This document shows, piece after piece, positions 10,579 through 21,373 of a stretch of 64,000 nucleotides of DNA. The first letter of the stretch is position 1; every line of letters starts with the position of its first letter. The notes under the pieces were generated by a model. It had not been told where the DNA came from, ran no database searches, and saw only the letters and a list, made by a program, of their open reading frames with translations. This DNA is from Arctopsyche grandis (taxonomy: Eukaryota; Arthropoda; Insecta; Trichoptera; Hydropsychidae): positions 36,501,691 to 36,565,690 of the forward strand of contig NC_135357.1 in the NCBI RefSeq assembly GCF_051622035.1, given 5' to 3'. The position numbers and the translations under genes are program-made.

Positions 10579-12772
10579 TTACAAAGTTTTCGGTTCTAGA
10601 CTTTCATCTGAGCTACATATTTGATATTTACATTACAGATTACGCTTAATAAAATTTATCAAGCTACTACCTTGCGTACATTTACGCTGTAAGCGATATA
10701 TCGGTAAATAAATTTATTTCATTAGGATTATGATGACCTTGTCTTAACTTATTGGTGAACGAACAACATCTCAATTTCATTTTAGCATATTATTTCGTTT
10801 ATGCGTCCTTCGCATCTATTTCTTTTCCTGATCCTTGACGAATTATTCGATGAAGTTTCGTGTATTTAAAGTTGTGTCACATAAAAAGATCGAAGAATGT
10901 CGACAAACTCTGCATCATACATACATATGTATGTAGGTGGGTTAAAAAAGAACACAATAAAAACGTTGAATTTTCTTTATCTTCCTGGAATTAATTCCCC
11001 CATTGAACGACTATTTACATAAATAAATAGCATGTTGGCCAATTAAGAACATGTATTAACCCTTACAGTGCTGACGTCTTTTCTGTTGAAAGCCCGCCAC
11101 GCTAAAAATTTCGCCATCATTTCCAAGTAAAATTATTTAGAAATCCAATAAAAAGCAGGTATAAATATTGTAGCTAATCCACAAACAAACCCTAGATTTT
11201 TACCCTAGATAATAATGGTTGAAGATTTCGAGTTTTTTAAGATGTGTTTTGACTCTAATTCCGGTGTAAAACAGTATTTAAAAACATTGACATGGATTAC
11301 ACGACCCATGTTCAATGGATTTTTTTTCAATGCTACCTGGAAAGGTTTAGTGGATCATATTTTTATTTATTTTTTATATAAGAATACAACGTCTGCCGGC
11401 GTATTTCTGGCTATATTACAAAATAAAATCAATCCATGTACATATGTATGTAGAATATAAATTTGGATGTAACCCAATATAACTAACAACATTGGCTGTT
11501 TTCCGAAGTCTCATATCATTTATTAAATGGTATAGAAGTGATTTAGGATTTCCAAGTTCAAAATTAAATAACACAGAAATTCATTACAAAGTATGTTTTT
11601 GAAAATTATGGAAGGACACTCGGATAAATTTTAAACATTTAAAATCTACACGCCATTTGAATCACTCTTGTTTTAAAATATAAGTAAGGTCAAATCGATC
11701 ATTAATCGGAATTTTTTTAAAGAATCTTCCGAATTTTCAATAATAATATTTTAGTTTATAATTTATATATATAAGCACTAAGAATTAATAAATGATGTTT
11801 TTAGATAAAGGAAAAGATTAAAGGCGTCAATTGATAATAGAGATTATAGATCGATCTGTGTTACGATTGTTTGTTTCAATATCATCTAATTCATTTATTA
11901 ACATATTAATGTATTAAAGATGACTTTTATAGTATTGTAAAAATGTTTAAAAATAATATTCGACATTGATTACAGATGTAAACTATTAAAATACATTAAT
12001 ATTTCATTTTTAACGACGCTCTACGTGACGGTGTGGACTCATTCTTAAATTGAATTTGTCATTGCTCGTGTGCTAACGTGAATTATATAAAGAATTTTAG
12101 TATTTTAAGATGATATAATCCTAATTTACGATTGTTGTTTTAAAAACATCGATTCATCTGAATACTTTTTTAGAAAATTGGCAATTTTGGGACTAAGCGA
12201 AGCAGAAATGATAATTTGTATTGTCGAGTATCGAAGACTGAAGTGACTGTTCTGTGTGTTACGATTGGTGGTTTCAATTTCATCTCATTACTTTATTACG
12301 TTAATTATACACTTGAAATAGCTTTTGGACATTTATCTAAATATTTAAGAACGATATTAGACAGTAAAAACAGTTGTAAACATTTAAATTGTGTATTTAT
12401 TCCACATTTAATGACACTCCGCGTGACGATGCGGATGCATTCTGAAATTGAATCAGTCATTGATTTCAAGCTGATGCGAATTGAACAACAGATTTTAGCT
12501 TTTTACGATGATAAAACCCTTATAAACGATTGCCGTTTTCAACGCAACGATTAAATTGCGCAGTTTTTTAAGTAAACCTAGATTTTGGGACAAGGCGAAG
12601 CAGAAATGAGAACGATTTGATGAAGAATCTGAACAGAGCGAACGCGTAAGTTCGGCGAGCTCCGTCGAGCGCTCCATGCCCCGATCGTGCAACGATTAAA
12701 TTCACTCGCGTCTCGACTCGAAACGCTCGTTCTCAAACTCTCTCTTCAATCCTCAAACTGGGAAGAACTAAG
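10579..12772. other. H4-H1 spacer and H1 leader region
   Basis: No gene is seen. The stretch holds a decayed piggyBac-like fragment (11060-11425), palindromic ACATATGTATGT runs, and two related copies of a short block (around 12170-12212 and 12560-12612, sharing TTTTGGGAC and GCGAAGCAGAAATGA). Sequence from about 12560 to the H1 start is recognisably the same as upstream of the intact H1 at 51065. Confidence 0.65.
11060..11425 (-). mobile_element. piggyBac-like element fragment (arm 1)
   Basis: The fragment starts at TTAA followed by CCCTTACAGTGCTGACGTC, matching the reverse complement of the right end of the element at 1450-3710. A matching internal stretch lies around 11240-11360. The other end is missing. 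The same relic is present in arm 2, so it predates the duplication. Confidence 0.6.
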
Positions 12773-14113
12773 ATGGCAGACACCGCACTCCAGTCGCAGC
12801 CTCTCCTCTACCGACGACTCCGGCCAAGAAGTCCAAAGTCGCAGCCGTCAAGAAGCCTCAGAAGAAGCCCACTCATCCCAAGACCTCGGAAATGGTCAAC
12901 AACGCTATCTCGGATCTCAAGGAAAGGGGTGGATCCTCACTCCAGGCCATCAAGAAGTTCATTTCGGCCAGCTCGCTCGCCCTCCAGAAGTACTCGGACC
13001 AACTGGTAGCGTGGTACGATAAATGGCTGATGAAAACAACCCGGATAAAAGTCAGGCAATATTCTTCTCCAGACGTAAAAAACGGTGCAAACCAGCCAAG
13101 CCAGTCATTATAAACGACAAACCAGTCAACTGGACCACTTCTACCCGCTACCTGGGGGTAATAATCGACCGCAAATTAACCTGGAGACCCCACATCACTA
13201 ACGCGGTGCGTAAAGCTAGGGCAGTTGCGTCAAAGCTTTACCCACTATGCAAACCAAACAGCAAGCTCTCGCTTAAAAACAAGTGCTTGCTGTATAAATC
13301 CATCATCCGCCCACAAATCACGTACGCGAGCCCCGTGTGGGCTCACACTACCATCTCCAACAGATCCATACTCAGACTACAGACAATTCAAAACAAATTC
13401 TTGCGTGCCACGGGCAACTACGACTGGTACACAAGAAACACTATAATTCACAATGACCTAAGCATTGACTACCTCGACAAACTTGCCGTGAACTACTTCA
13501 AGTCTCTCGGCAAAATAGACAATCCCCTGATCAATTCCCTCAGTGTGACCAAACTCACGTCCAATCAAAGACCCATCGACATTCTGAAGATGGGTATAGG
13601 CTAAAATAGCACCCAATTTAATTAACCAGACTCAACCACCTCCAAACGGTCCATACCCGTTAACCACCCACAACACACTAACCCCGACAGTATCCCACAG
13701 ATGTTGCACTAATTTTGCTTAGTGTTCCAGATCGACAAACACCCCACAAGCGAGCAGCCGCCAGCCCGCACCACAAACATCACCGAGAGTCCGATCCCAT
13801 ACAACACGTTCGATGGATAGGTTAAGGGAGTGGCACTCCCTATAAACTATCGTTAAAACGCAGCCACAAAGAAAAGCGCAAACCCGCCGCAGCTAAGAAA
13901 ACTACAGCCGCAGCAGCCAAGCCCAAGAAAGCCGCTGCCAAGAAAACGACTGCCGCCGCTTCTCCGGCTAAGAAGGCCGCCAAGTCTAAAACCCCCACCA
14001 AGGCCAAGACCACCACGAAGCCCCCGACAAAGAAGCCCAAAGCGCCCAAACCCAAGAAGGCCGGAGTCGCCGCCAAGAGCAAGGCCATCAAGAGGACGGC
14101 CGCTAAGAAGTAA
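12773..14113 (+). pseudogene. Histone H1 pseudogene split by a LINE
   Basis: The ATG, leader and 3' end match the intact linker histone H1 at 50400-51065, but this copy is dead in two ways. One base is missing early (the sixth codon), shifting the frame. In addition, codons of about 68-142, covering the second half of the winged-helix domain and part of the tail, are replaced by a 0.9-kb LINE-A fragment (12972-13873). The Lys/Ala/Pro-rich C-terminal tail resumes after the LINE and runs to TAA at 14111-14113, followed by a good stem-loop. The LINE did not simply insert; it came with a deletion of about 225 bases, and no target duplication is seen. Apart from these lesions it is close to the intact gene, so loss is fairly recent. 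Confidence 0.95.
12972..13873 (+). mobile_element. LINE-A 5'-truncated copy inside H1
   Basis: The fragment covers the ORF2 C-terminus from the LALQKYSDQ segment onward plus a full 3' UTR ending CAGCCACAAAG. It lacks 12 bases relative to the family near 13480 (the HVHK segment) and one base near 13036. No target duplication is seen; H1 sequence between the two junctions is deleted. Confidence 0.92.
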
Positions 14114-14162
14114 TCTCGCTTTACTACCACCATCGCCTATTGACGTAAAACTCAATCTTAAA

Positions 14163-14178
14163 AGCCCTTTTCAGGGCT
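14163..14178 (+). terminator. Histone 3' stem-loop of the H1 pseudogene
   Basis: AGCCCTTTTCAGGGCT is the stem-loop with A-T closing pairs, as in the intact H1. TTTACATAAAG follows after 10 bases (14189-14199), the presumed downstream processing motif. Confidence 0.9.
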
Positions 14179-15006
14179 ACCAAACTCTTTTACATAAAGT
14201 TGGTTAATATTTTGACATCATCAAAAAGCAACGTTTTTTTGGAATTTGTCCGTGGTATATGTATGTACATATGCATTCTCGTGGGGGGAGGGAGTTGCTT
14301 CGCAAACTTTCATTTTCCATTTTAAAAAGGATTCAAATAAACTATGTGAGTCGTAGCATATTTCATGTCGACAATCTTATTATTGTAGTCACGAATGTGT
14401 TATTGCGGTTGGGCCAGGTTTTTCGTTAAATGAACTCTGTTTCCAATTTATCGATTAATTATTATTAGTCACATGCACACGTATTTTATTCATTTCAATA
14501 AATTAAACATTTTTCATGTTTGCCTAGTACCAAGCCGACAAGACGTACAGAAAAGGAATTGGTGTTTCGCAGGGGATCCCTGAAATTGAAGTAAAAAGTG
14601 CTTATGTTCGAAGAAGTGCAAAGTACTTTGATGTAATAGCTAAAATAATTGCGGTGGTTTATTATCATGTTGATCACAATATATGCGAAACATCAGTGGC
14701 AAATTGCAAAAAAATATTGTACACTTAAAATAAGTGAAACTAAAAGGAGGTATGTAGAAAAAGGTAACAGCACAGTGGATGCAAAAAAGAAAGATTAAAA
14801 ACGTAAAGGTTAGTAAAAAAAACGCATTAGGACTGAGCAGGCATTGATATTTGATAATAGCAGGTACGAAAAAATATAGCACAACAAAAAAAGCAGGTAG
14901 TTGGGACTGCTAATCGCTAGTTGTTAAGTGCAGTAAAAAATTACCAATATGCAAATGATGAAACTGTTAATTTTACACCAAATTTTTATTTGTAAAGAGT
15001 ATTGGT
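14179..15006. other. H1 pseudogene - H2B spacer
   Basis: AT-rich non-coding sequence. The first 45 bases match those downstream of the intact H1. TTTACAAA at 14996-14989 on the minus strand belongs to the H2B 3' end. Nothing else is recognised. Confidence 0.6.
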
Positions 15007-15022
15007 GGCCCTGAAAAGGGCC
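15007..15022 (-). terminator. Histone H2B mRNA 3' stem-loop
   Basis: On the minus strand this reads GGCCCTTTTCAGGGCC, 33 bases after the H2B stop. TTTACAAA follows 10 bases further on. Confidence 0.95.
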
Positions 15023-15055
15023 TTTTGATGTTCTTCAACGATAGGACGTTGGCGT

Positions 15056-15436
15056 CTACTTGGAGCTGGTGTATTTGGTGACGGCTTTGGTGCCTTCAGA
15101 GACGGCGTGCTTGGCCAACTCTCCTGGAAGCAGGAGACGGACTGCGGTCTGGATTTCCCGAGAAGTGATGGTGGAGCGTTTGTTGTAGTGGGCGAGACGA
15201 GAAGCCTCGGCTGCGATGTGCTCGAAGATGTCGTTGACGAAGCTGTTCATGATGCTCATCGCCTTCGACGAGATGCCGGTGTCGGGGTGCACCTGCTTCA
15301 ACACCTTGTAGATGTAGATGGCGTAACTCTCCTTCCTCCTGCGCTTGTTCTTCTTCTTTCCATCCCCCTTCGTGATGTTCTTCTGGGCTTTGCCGCCAGA
15401 TTTCTTCGCGGCTTTTCCACTACCATTGGGTGGCAT
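15056..15436 (-). CDS. H2B: Histone H2B
   Basis: This 126-residue core histone pairs with H2A in the nucleosome. The protein starts [12 protein letters not shown] with a Lys-rich tail, then has the [18 protein letters not shown] start of the histone fold, and ends AVTKYTSSK, the standard H2B C-terminus. The ATG is at 15434-15436 and there is no intron. The coding region and 3' stem-loop look intact. Upstream, only about 70 bases of leader remain before LINE-A tails begin (15504), and no TATA box is visible in that leader. The original promoter has apparently been pushed away by the 7-kb LINE array, so this gene may be silent or driven by a LINE. No H2A partner gene lies in the window. Confidence 0.97.
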   Translation of the reverse strand: MPPNGSGKAAKKSGGKAQKNITKGDGKKKNKRRRKESYAIYIYKVLKQVHPDTGISSKAMSIMNSFVNDIFEHIAAEASRLAHYNKRSTITSREIQTAVRLLLPGELAKHAVSEGTKAVTKYTSSK

Positions 15437-15503
15437 CGTGTATCGCAGTGATCCAAAGGGATGCTGTCGATACGAGAGGACGCTTCAGAATGAATTTCTT
15501 TTT

Positions 15504-15580
15504 CTTTTTGGCTGCGCTTTATCGATAGTTTATAGGGTAGTGACACTCCCTTAACCTATCTATCTAACGTGTTATATGGT
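15504..15580 (-). mobile_element. LINE-A 3' tail fragment
   Basis: Only the last 75-80 bases of the LINE-A 3' UTR are present, with the hairpin and GCAGCC end. It abuts the H2B leader on one side and, on the other, the 3' end of a longer LINE in the same direction. Confidence 0.88.
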
Positions 15581-15854
15581 TAAAGTAGTTGTGGCTGCGT
15601 TTTATCGATAGTTTATAGGGAAGTGACACTCCCTTAACCTATCTATCGAACGTGTTGTATGGGATCGGACTCTCGGTGATGTTTGTGGTGCGGCTGGCGG
15701 CTGCTCGCTTGTGGAGTGTTTGTCAATCTGGAACACTAAGCAAAATTAGTGCAACATCTGTGGGATACTGTCGGGGTTAGTGTGTTAGTGGGTGGTTAAC
15801 GGGTATGGACCGTTTGGAGGTGGTTGAGTCTAGTTAGTTAAATGGATGCTGGTT

Positions 15855-18548
15855 TTAGCCTATACCCATCTTCAGAATGTCGATGGGCCTTTGGTTAATT
15901 ATTAGTTTAGTCTTGCTGAGGGAATTTATTAAGGGATTGTCTACCTTGCCGAGAGACTTGAAGTAGTTTACGGCAAGTTTGTGTACGTGTTTGTCAAGGT
16001 AGTCAATGTTAAGGTCGTTGTGAGTTATAGTGTTTCTTGTGTACCAGTCGTAGTTGCCCGCGGCACGCAAGAATTTGTTTTGTACTGTCTGTAGTCTGAG
16101 TATGGATCTGTTGGAGATGGTAGTGTGAGCCCACACGGGGCTCGCGTACGTGATTTGTGGGCGGATGATGGATTTATACAGCAAGCACTTGTTTTTAAGC
16201 GAGAGTTTGCTGTTTGGTTTGCATAGTGGGTAAAGCTTTGACGCAACTGCCCTAGCTCTACGCACCGCGTTAGTGATGTGGGGTTTCCAGGTTAATCTGC
16301 GGTCGATTATTACCCCCAGGTAGCGGGTAGACTTGGTCCAGTTGACTGGTTGGTCGTTTATAATTACTGGCATGGCTGGTTTGCACCGATATTTACGTCT
16401 GGTGAAGAATATTGCCTGACTTTTGTTCGGGTTGATTTTCATCAGCCATTTATCGTACCACGCTACCAGTTGGTCCGAGTACTTCTGGAGGGCGAGCGAA
16501 ACTCCCTTGGGGCTGACGGAGCTCGCTAAAATGGCAGTGTCGTCGGCGTACTGTGCGATGTTTGTGTACCTATGTGTAGGAGTGGGTATGTCGTGTGTGT
16601 ACAGGTTGAATAGCGTGGGGCCGAGGATGGAGCCTTGGGGTACCCCAGCGGAGATGCCTCGCTGGGTTGATATGTGGTCCTTGAGTTTGACCTGAAATTT
16701 CCTTTCTCTTAGGAAGGATGCGATAGATCGTATTGAGTGGGGGGTGATGTTGGCAGCAATCATTTTGTAAAGGAGGCCAGAGTGCCAAACTTTATCGAAG
16801 GCTTTGGAAATGTCTAGGAAGATTGCTCCAGTAGACATGTTGCGGTCGAAACCGTCTATAACGGTTTCAACAACTCTGTGAATCTGGTGAACGGCAGAGT
16901 GTTGGGGTCTGAAGCCAAATTGTGTTTTGGGAAGAAGGTCAATTTTTGCGATTTCGCTGTTGAGATTTGAGATTAAGATCCGTTCCAGGATCTTACTCAG
17001 TGAAGATAGCAAGCTGATGGGTCGGTAACTTGTTGCGAGGGAGGGGTTCGAGTAAGGTTTTCTGATGAGAATGACATTGGCGAGTTTCCATTGACTCGGA
17101 AAGTAGCAGATTCTGTTGGTGGCATTTAGTATGGCTGTGAGTGCAGCGATGGCTTTTTGAGGGAGTTCTTTTAGAGCTTTGTTGGAAATTCCGTCAGGGC
17201 CAGGGGCCTTTTTGGCGGCGATAGTTTTGATGATGTTTAGGACTTCAAGCGGCGAAGTGGCGACAATGGGTACTGGGGCTGGGTTTTCGAGGTAGCTGTT
17301 GACGGAGCTTTCAACCATTTGGCAAAAGTCACTTTGCAGGTTGAAGTTTGAGAGAGAGAATTGGTCCTGGAGACTGTCGGCTAGGGCTTCCGCTTTATCG
17401 GCGGTGGAGTAGACGAACTTATCTCCAACTTTGATCCTGTCGATCCTGTTGCCGTTGCTTCTGAAGATTTTTGACAGTTTCCAGAAACCGTTATGTCCGT
17501 CTTCTAGCGCTCTGAGTTTGGTATCCCAGTTGTCGTTTCGTAGTTGCCACAAGGCGTTTTTAACGTCTTGTTGAAGTCTGTTCATTCGCTGTTTGAGGAT
17601 TGGGTCCTTGTTCCTTTGGAATGCCTTCCTAGCTCTATTCTTAAGGCGAATAAGATCGCGAATGTCGGGGGGTAAAGCTTGCGGGTGCAGGGGAGAGTGG
17701 GGTGTGCTGGTGGTGCTGGCTTCAAGGGCTGACTGTATTTCGTCAGTGAGTACGTTAATAGCCGAGTCTATCTCTTGGGTGGTGTGAATCGAGTGGGGGT
17801 AAGTGACGGTGTGATGAAGGAGAGTTGAGAATTTCTCCCAAGATATGGTACTGCGGAGGATGGGGTTTATAGTTACGGGGGTGTTGGTGAGTTCTAGTAT
17901 GACCGGGTGATGGTCGGAAGAGAGATCATTTACTACAGTCAAGGACTGCGCACCTGGAAAATTTTGAGTTAGAACGATGTCTAAGATATCAGGTCTGCCT
18001 TTGAAGTTAGTGGGGATTCTTGTGGGTTCGTCTGGGGCCGTAACGGAGACTTTTGGGTTTGAGAGTTGGGAATAACTTAGGAGAGTTTTCCCATTTTTGT
18101 TAGTGGCTTGGCTGTTCCATCTGGAATGTTTGGCGTTAAGGTCGCCTGCGGCAATGGTGGCTTTGTTGGTGTTGAATATTTTGTCCAAGTCTGTGGTGAG
18201 TAAGTGTTGTTTTGGTGGGTTGTAAACTGCGTGGAGGATGAGTGGGGTGCCAGTGTTAGTCCAAACTTCTACCGACGTCAGTTCTATCCCTGTGGTGATC
18301 GGCCGCGGGGCCAAGTTGTGTTGAATTGTGTGTTTGATGAATATGGCCGTGCCGCCGGCGGCTTTGCCTATTCTGTCGTTTCTGTATGTGGTGTAGTTTG
18401 GGAAGTTTAGTCGATTGCCAGGTTTGAGCCAAGTTTCGTTTACTAGTGCGATATCAATGGAGTGTTGGAGCAAGAATTGCTCGAATTCGACACGCTTGCT
18501 GAGTATGCTACAAGCGTTCCAGTAAACGATCTTGAGGTATCGAGTCAT
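15855..18548 (-). CDS. LINE ORF2: endonuclease and reverse transcriptase
   Basis: This is an uninterrupted 897-residue protein. The N-terminal 220 residues are an APE-type endonuclease, with NETW near 37, AAGDLNAKHSRW near 135 and SSDHHPV near 212, and nick target DNA. The reverse transcriptase follows, with GPDGISNKAL, SYRPISLLSSLSKILER, FLDISKAFDKVWH and YADDTAIL near 667. It copies element RNA at the nick. A C-terminal region contains LYKSIIRPQITYASPVW. There is no RNase H, which fits the Jockey clade. The ATG overlaps the stop of the ORF1 region as ATGA, suggesting translation by reinitiation. All catalytic residues expected are present, so this copy could supply activity. Confidence 0.95.
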   Translation of the reverse strand: MTRYLKIVYWNACSILSKRVEFEQFLLQHSIDIALVNETWLKPGNRLNFPNYTTYRNDRIGKAAGGTAIFIKHTIQHNLAPRPITTGIELTSVEVWTNTGTPLILHAVYNPPKQHLLTTDLDKIFNTNKATIAAGDLNAKHSRWNSQATNKNGKTLLSYSQLSNPKVSVTAPDEPTRIPTNFKGRPDILDIVLTQNFPGAQSLTVVNDLSSDHHPVILELTNTPVTINPILRSTISWEKFSTLLHHTVTYPHSIHTTQEIDSAINVLTDEIQSALEASTTSTPHSPLHPQALPPDIRDLIRLKNRARKAFQRNKDPILKQRMNRLQQDVKNALWQLRNDNWDTKLRALEDGHNGFWKLSKIFRSNGNRIDRIKVGDKFVYSTADKAEALADSLQDQFSLSNFNLQSDFCQMVESSVNSYLENPAPVPIVATSPLEVLNIIKTIAAKKAPGPDGISNKALKELPQKAIAALTAILNATNRICYFPSQWKLANVILIRKPYSNPSLATSYRPISLLSSLSKILERILISNLNSEIAKIDLLPKTQFGFRPQHSAVHQIHRVVETVIDGFDRNMSTGAIFLDISKAFDKVWHSGLLYKMIAANITPHSIRSIASFLRERKFQVKLKDHISTQRGISAGVPQGSILGPTLFNLYTHDIPTPTHRYTNIAQYADDTAILASSVSPKGVSLALQKYSDQLVAWYDKWLMKINPNKSQAIFFTRRKYRCKPAMPVIINDQPVNWTKSTRYLGVIIDRRLTWKPHITNAVRRARAVASKLYPLCKPNSKLSLKNKCLLYKSIIRPQITYASPVWAHTTISNRSILRLQTVQNKFLRAAGNYDWYTRNTITHNDLNIDYLDKHVHKLAVNYFKSLGKVDNPLINSLSKTKLIINQRPIDILKMGIG

Positions 18549-18799
18549 TTTTGTTGTTGTTGTTTAAGTAGGGCTAGGATGGTCGACATCGTCGTCTGCA
18601 TTTGGTTGAAGCTTTCAGTCGTCCAGGGTGTTACTGTTTTAGGCAGGGGGTCTGGGGTGGTGGAAATTAGAGGCGGGAAGTTTGATTGAGAATATGAGTA
18701 ATGTGGGTGGTGTGGTTTTGGAGGTTGGGGGGGTGTGGGGTTTCGGGGTTGGCGGGTGCTTTTCTTGCTCTTGTTGTTAGGGTTGAGAATGCAGCCTCT

Positions 18800-20203
18800 T
18801 TAGCTGGAAACGTGTGCACCATTGCAACTAGTGCAGACTGGGGTAGTAATATTGGAGTCGCACTGGGTGGTCAAGTGTGAGCCTGCGCATTTAATGCATA
18901 GGGGGTCGATGTGACAGTTATAGGAGCCGTGTCCGAAGCCCTGGCAGCGGTGACACTGGGGTACAGTGTCTCCGCGACGGAGCGATTCAGTGCGAACCTG
19001 TTGTCCGAAGATGCTGGAGAGGTCGAATAGTTTTTTCCCCTCTTCATCGCGCGTGGTTTCAACCGTAAACATGGGCATGTTACATTTGTTACGTCGAGAT
19101 TTCATGACGGTGGCTTTAGTGGCTTTGTAGCCAAGGTGAATTATTTCTTCGAGGACTTCAGTTTCAGTGAAGCTGGGATTAATGCCTCGAATGACAATTT
19201 TTAGAGGTTTGTCCTCTGTTAGGGGATGGGCGTAGAACTGAAACTTCTCTGTTTCAAGAAATTTCGTAATGTCTCGGTAATCGGCAATGGTAAGGGGGGT
19301 GATTTTGGCGGTGCTACTGTTGTAGACAGATTCAAACTTCAGATTTCGCCCTTTGAGTTTGCGGTATACGGTTGGGTAGTCAGCGGGCTTTTTGAGGAAA
19401 ACCGGGGCTACCTTGGGTTTGGCGTTTGTGGCATTTGGAGCTGCTATGGGGGCTGCGCTCGAGCTTGATGGAGCGGGGCGAGTCGCCGGTGGTGCGGGGG
19501 TTGCGGCACGAGTTGTAGGTAGGGCGGGGATTGAGGGGGTGGGGGGTGTTGAGGATGAAGCGCTAGGGGCTGTCAATTGAGTGAGTGGTGTTGAGCGGGG
19601 GTGTGTTGTTGTTGGCGTTGGCGTGTTGAGTAGTGAAAGTCGGCGTTGTGTGTTGGCATCAATTCGCCTGATGCCAACTGGGCGAGACTTCTCCTCGACT
19701 TTGTGAGGAGTTTGAGTGTGTGGGGTAGGTGTGGACTTACCTTTGTCTTTTTTCCCCGGGCTATCCACTTGCATGGGTGAAGCGGGGCGGGGTGGGGGCG
19801 TGGTGCTACGTGGTACCGGCTGCGGGATAGACGATTCTAGACGGCGCTTCTTCACCATTGCTGGAGGAGTAGGGGGGGGCATGGCTGTGGCAGACTTCTC
19901 GGTCTGCTGTTTTGCTGGAGTCTCCTTGTCCTTCAGCTGCTGGAGTAATGCAGCCCTGTCGGCTACGAGAGCCGCTCGGTCGGTAACGAAGGCCAAGCGG
20001 TCTGCCGTATAGGCATCACGTGCTTCCTCGAAAGCACTCTCGAGGGCGGAGAGTCGCTCCTTCAGCTCATTGTTTTGAGTTCTGAGTTTTTTTATGACGG
20101 CCTTTGTTTTGTTGGAGCTGTCATTGCTGGCGTCGCTGTTGTATTCACTGTCGGAGCTCCTCCGGGAGCTCCCTTCGCTGTCCGTCGACGTCGCTACCGA
20201 CAT
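18800..20203 (-). pseudogene. LINE ORF1 (variant type), cut short by a stop codon
   Basis: The remaining 467 residues form a nucleic-acid chaperone of the Jockey ORF1 kind. A Ser/Asp-rich start is followed by a coiled-coil-like stretch (about 30-90), a Pro/Thr/Ala-rich linker, a conserved block with FYAHPLTEDKPLKIVIRGI and zinc knuckles CHRCQGFGHGSYNC and CIKCAGSHLTTQC. It stops in the third knuckle because a Tyr codon (TAC in other copies) is TAA here. Downstream the frame stays open to the ORF2 start. The N-terminal half differs from the ORF1 at 60669, whereas ORF2 is almost the same. Confidence 0.85.
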
Positions 20204-20489
20204 GGTTGATGCCGGTAGCGAGTTGTGACGTCAGCTAGAATGTGTAGCTGTGACGACTCGGTTGATGTTTTGGGTTCTGGCGGTTGCGACAGTATGACCG
20301 GCGCAGGTAGCTGTTGCGGCGACACGGCTGGTTTTTGCGGAGCACGACCGTTCACTGCAAGTGCGTGGGCGAGAATGTCGAATGAATGATATGGTTAAAC
20401 TGCTAAAATTTCCTTGTGGTTACTTCGCCCCTCCGCGTCGACGGCAGATGTGTTCGTATTGCGCAGCTGCGTGTACGTTGCGATCGTGT

Positions 20490-21373
20490 TTATAAATAAA
20501 GGTGCATTGGGTGGCTTTACTGGCTTTATAGCCAAGACTGGCCAACTCGGCGAGGATTTCTGATTCGGAGTAGTTGGGGTTAATGCCTCGAATGACTAGT
20601 TTGAGTGGTTTGTCTTCCTTTAGAGGGTGGGCATAAAATTTAAATTTTTCCTCTTGGAGCAATTTGGTGATTTGGCGGTAATCATCGATGGTGCAAGGTG
20701 TGATTTTTACTCTGTTTTCAGAGTAGAGTTTCCATTTTGTTTGACTGCATGGAGTTGGATTCGGAATCGAAATCTGGTGGTGCGTATCTGTTGCAATTGT
20801 GGTTGTGTGCGTATGGTGTTGGACGGGCTCGTCATTCTATGCTTACCGTTTTTTTTTTGCTAGGTGACGTCTGGGGGGATGTAGCCATGTCCTTCGTGGT
20901 CATCATCGACTGGGTCTGCGACATGTTTGACGCGAGATTTCCCAGTTGGGCGGAGTGGGCTGCTTGGTCAGCTGCTCGTTGGGCTGCGTGAGTTGCGATT
21001 AACTTTTTGAGGGAAGCGTTTTCTTCCCTCATTTCTTGGTACGCCTTGACGAGTTTTTTAAAATCGTGTTCCGTGAATTTTTGCGTTTTAGCGCTAGTGT
21101 CACTGCCACCACGGCCATCACGCCGCACACTGGCCATCTTGTGGGTGGGTTTGTTTGTTTGTTGTGTCACTGTCACTTGTCACTTGTCACTGTCACTATC
21201 ACTGTTTTGTTTATTTGGCTGTTGCTAGGACAGCTTCTCATTCCCAGAGGGACGCGTTCGGAGAGTCGAGCGGTAGTTACATCGCGGTTTCGGCGACGCA
21301 GCTGTTACGACACAGCTGTTTGTAGCGCGGGTAACGACAACGACAGCGCGGCGGGACACGTCCGAGCACTGCT
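20490..21373 (-). mobile_element. LINE-A 5'-region fragment, internally deleted
   Basis: Part of the 5' UTR and ORF1 start (MASVRRDGRGGSD near 21136) is present. An internal deletion joins the Pro-rich part to the FYAHPL block. The fragment ends abruptly near 20495. Its 5' end touches the 3' end of the next LINE-A copy head to tail. Confidence 0.8.

Larger units (their letters stand above)
15589..20490 (-). mobile_element. LINE-A long copy with variant ORF1
   Basis: This Jockey-clade non-LTR retrotransposon has a 3' UTR (15589-15854), intact ORF2 (15855-18548), ORF1 (18800-20203 as far as the stop) and probable 5' UTR to about 20490. The 3' end is CAGCCACAACTAC, not poly(A). ORF2 is nearly identical to other copies, but the ORF1 N-terminal half is unrelated in detail to that of the copy at 60669-62321. 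The 5' boundary is uncertain. Confidence 0.85.

Noticed and set aside
13840-14155. Gly- and Ala-rich open frames opposite the H1 tail
   Set aside because: They are reverse-strand translations of the Lys/Ala/Pro codons of H1; the same shadows appear at 50358-50897.
20460-20495. TTTATAAACACG on the minus strand as a displaced H2B promoter
   Set aside because: It looks TATA-like, but it lies between two LINE fragments with no adjoining histone leader, so the link to H2B cannot be supported.
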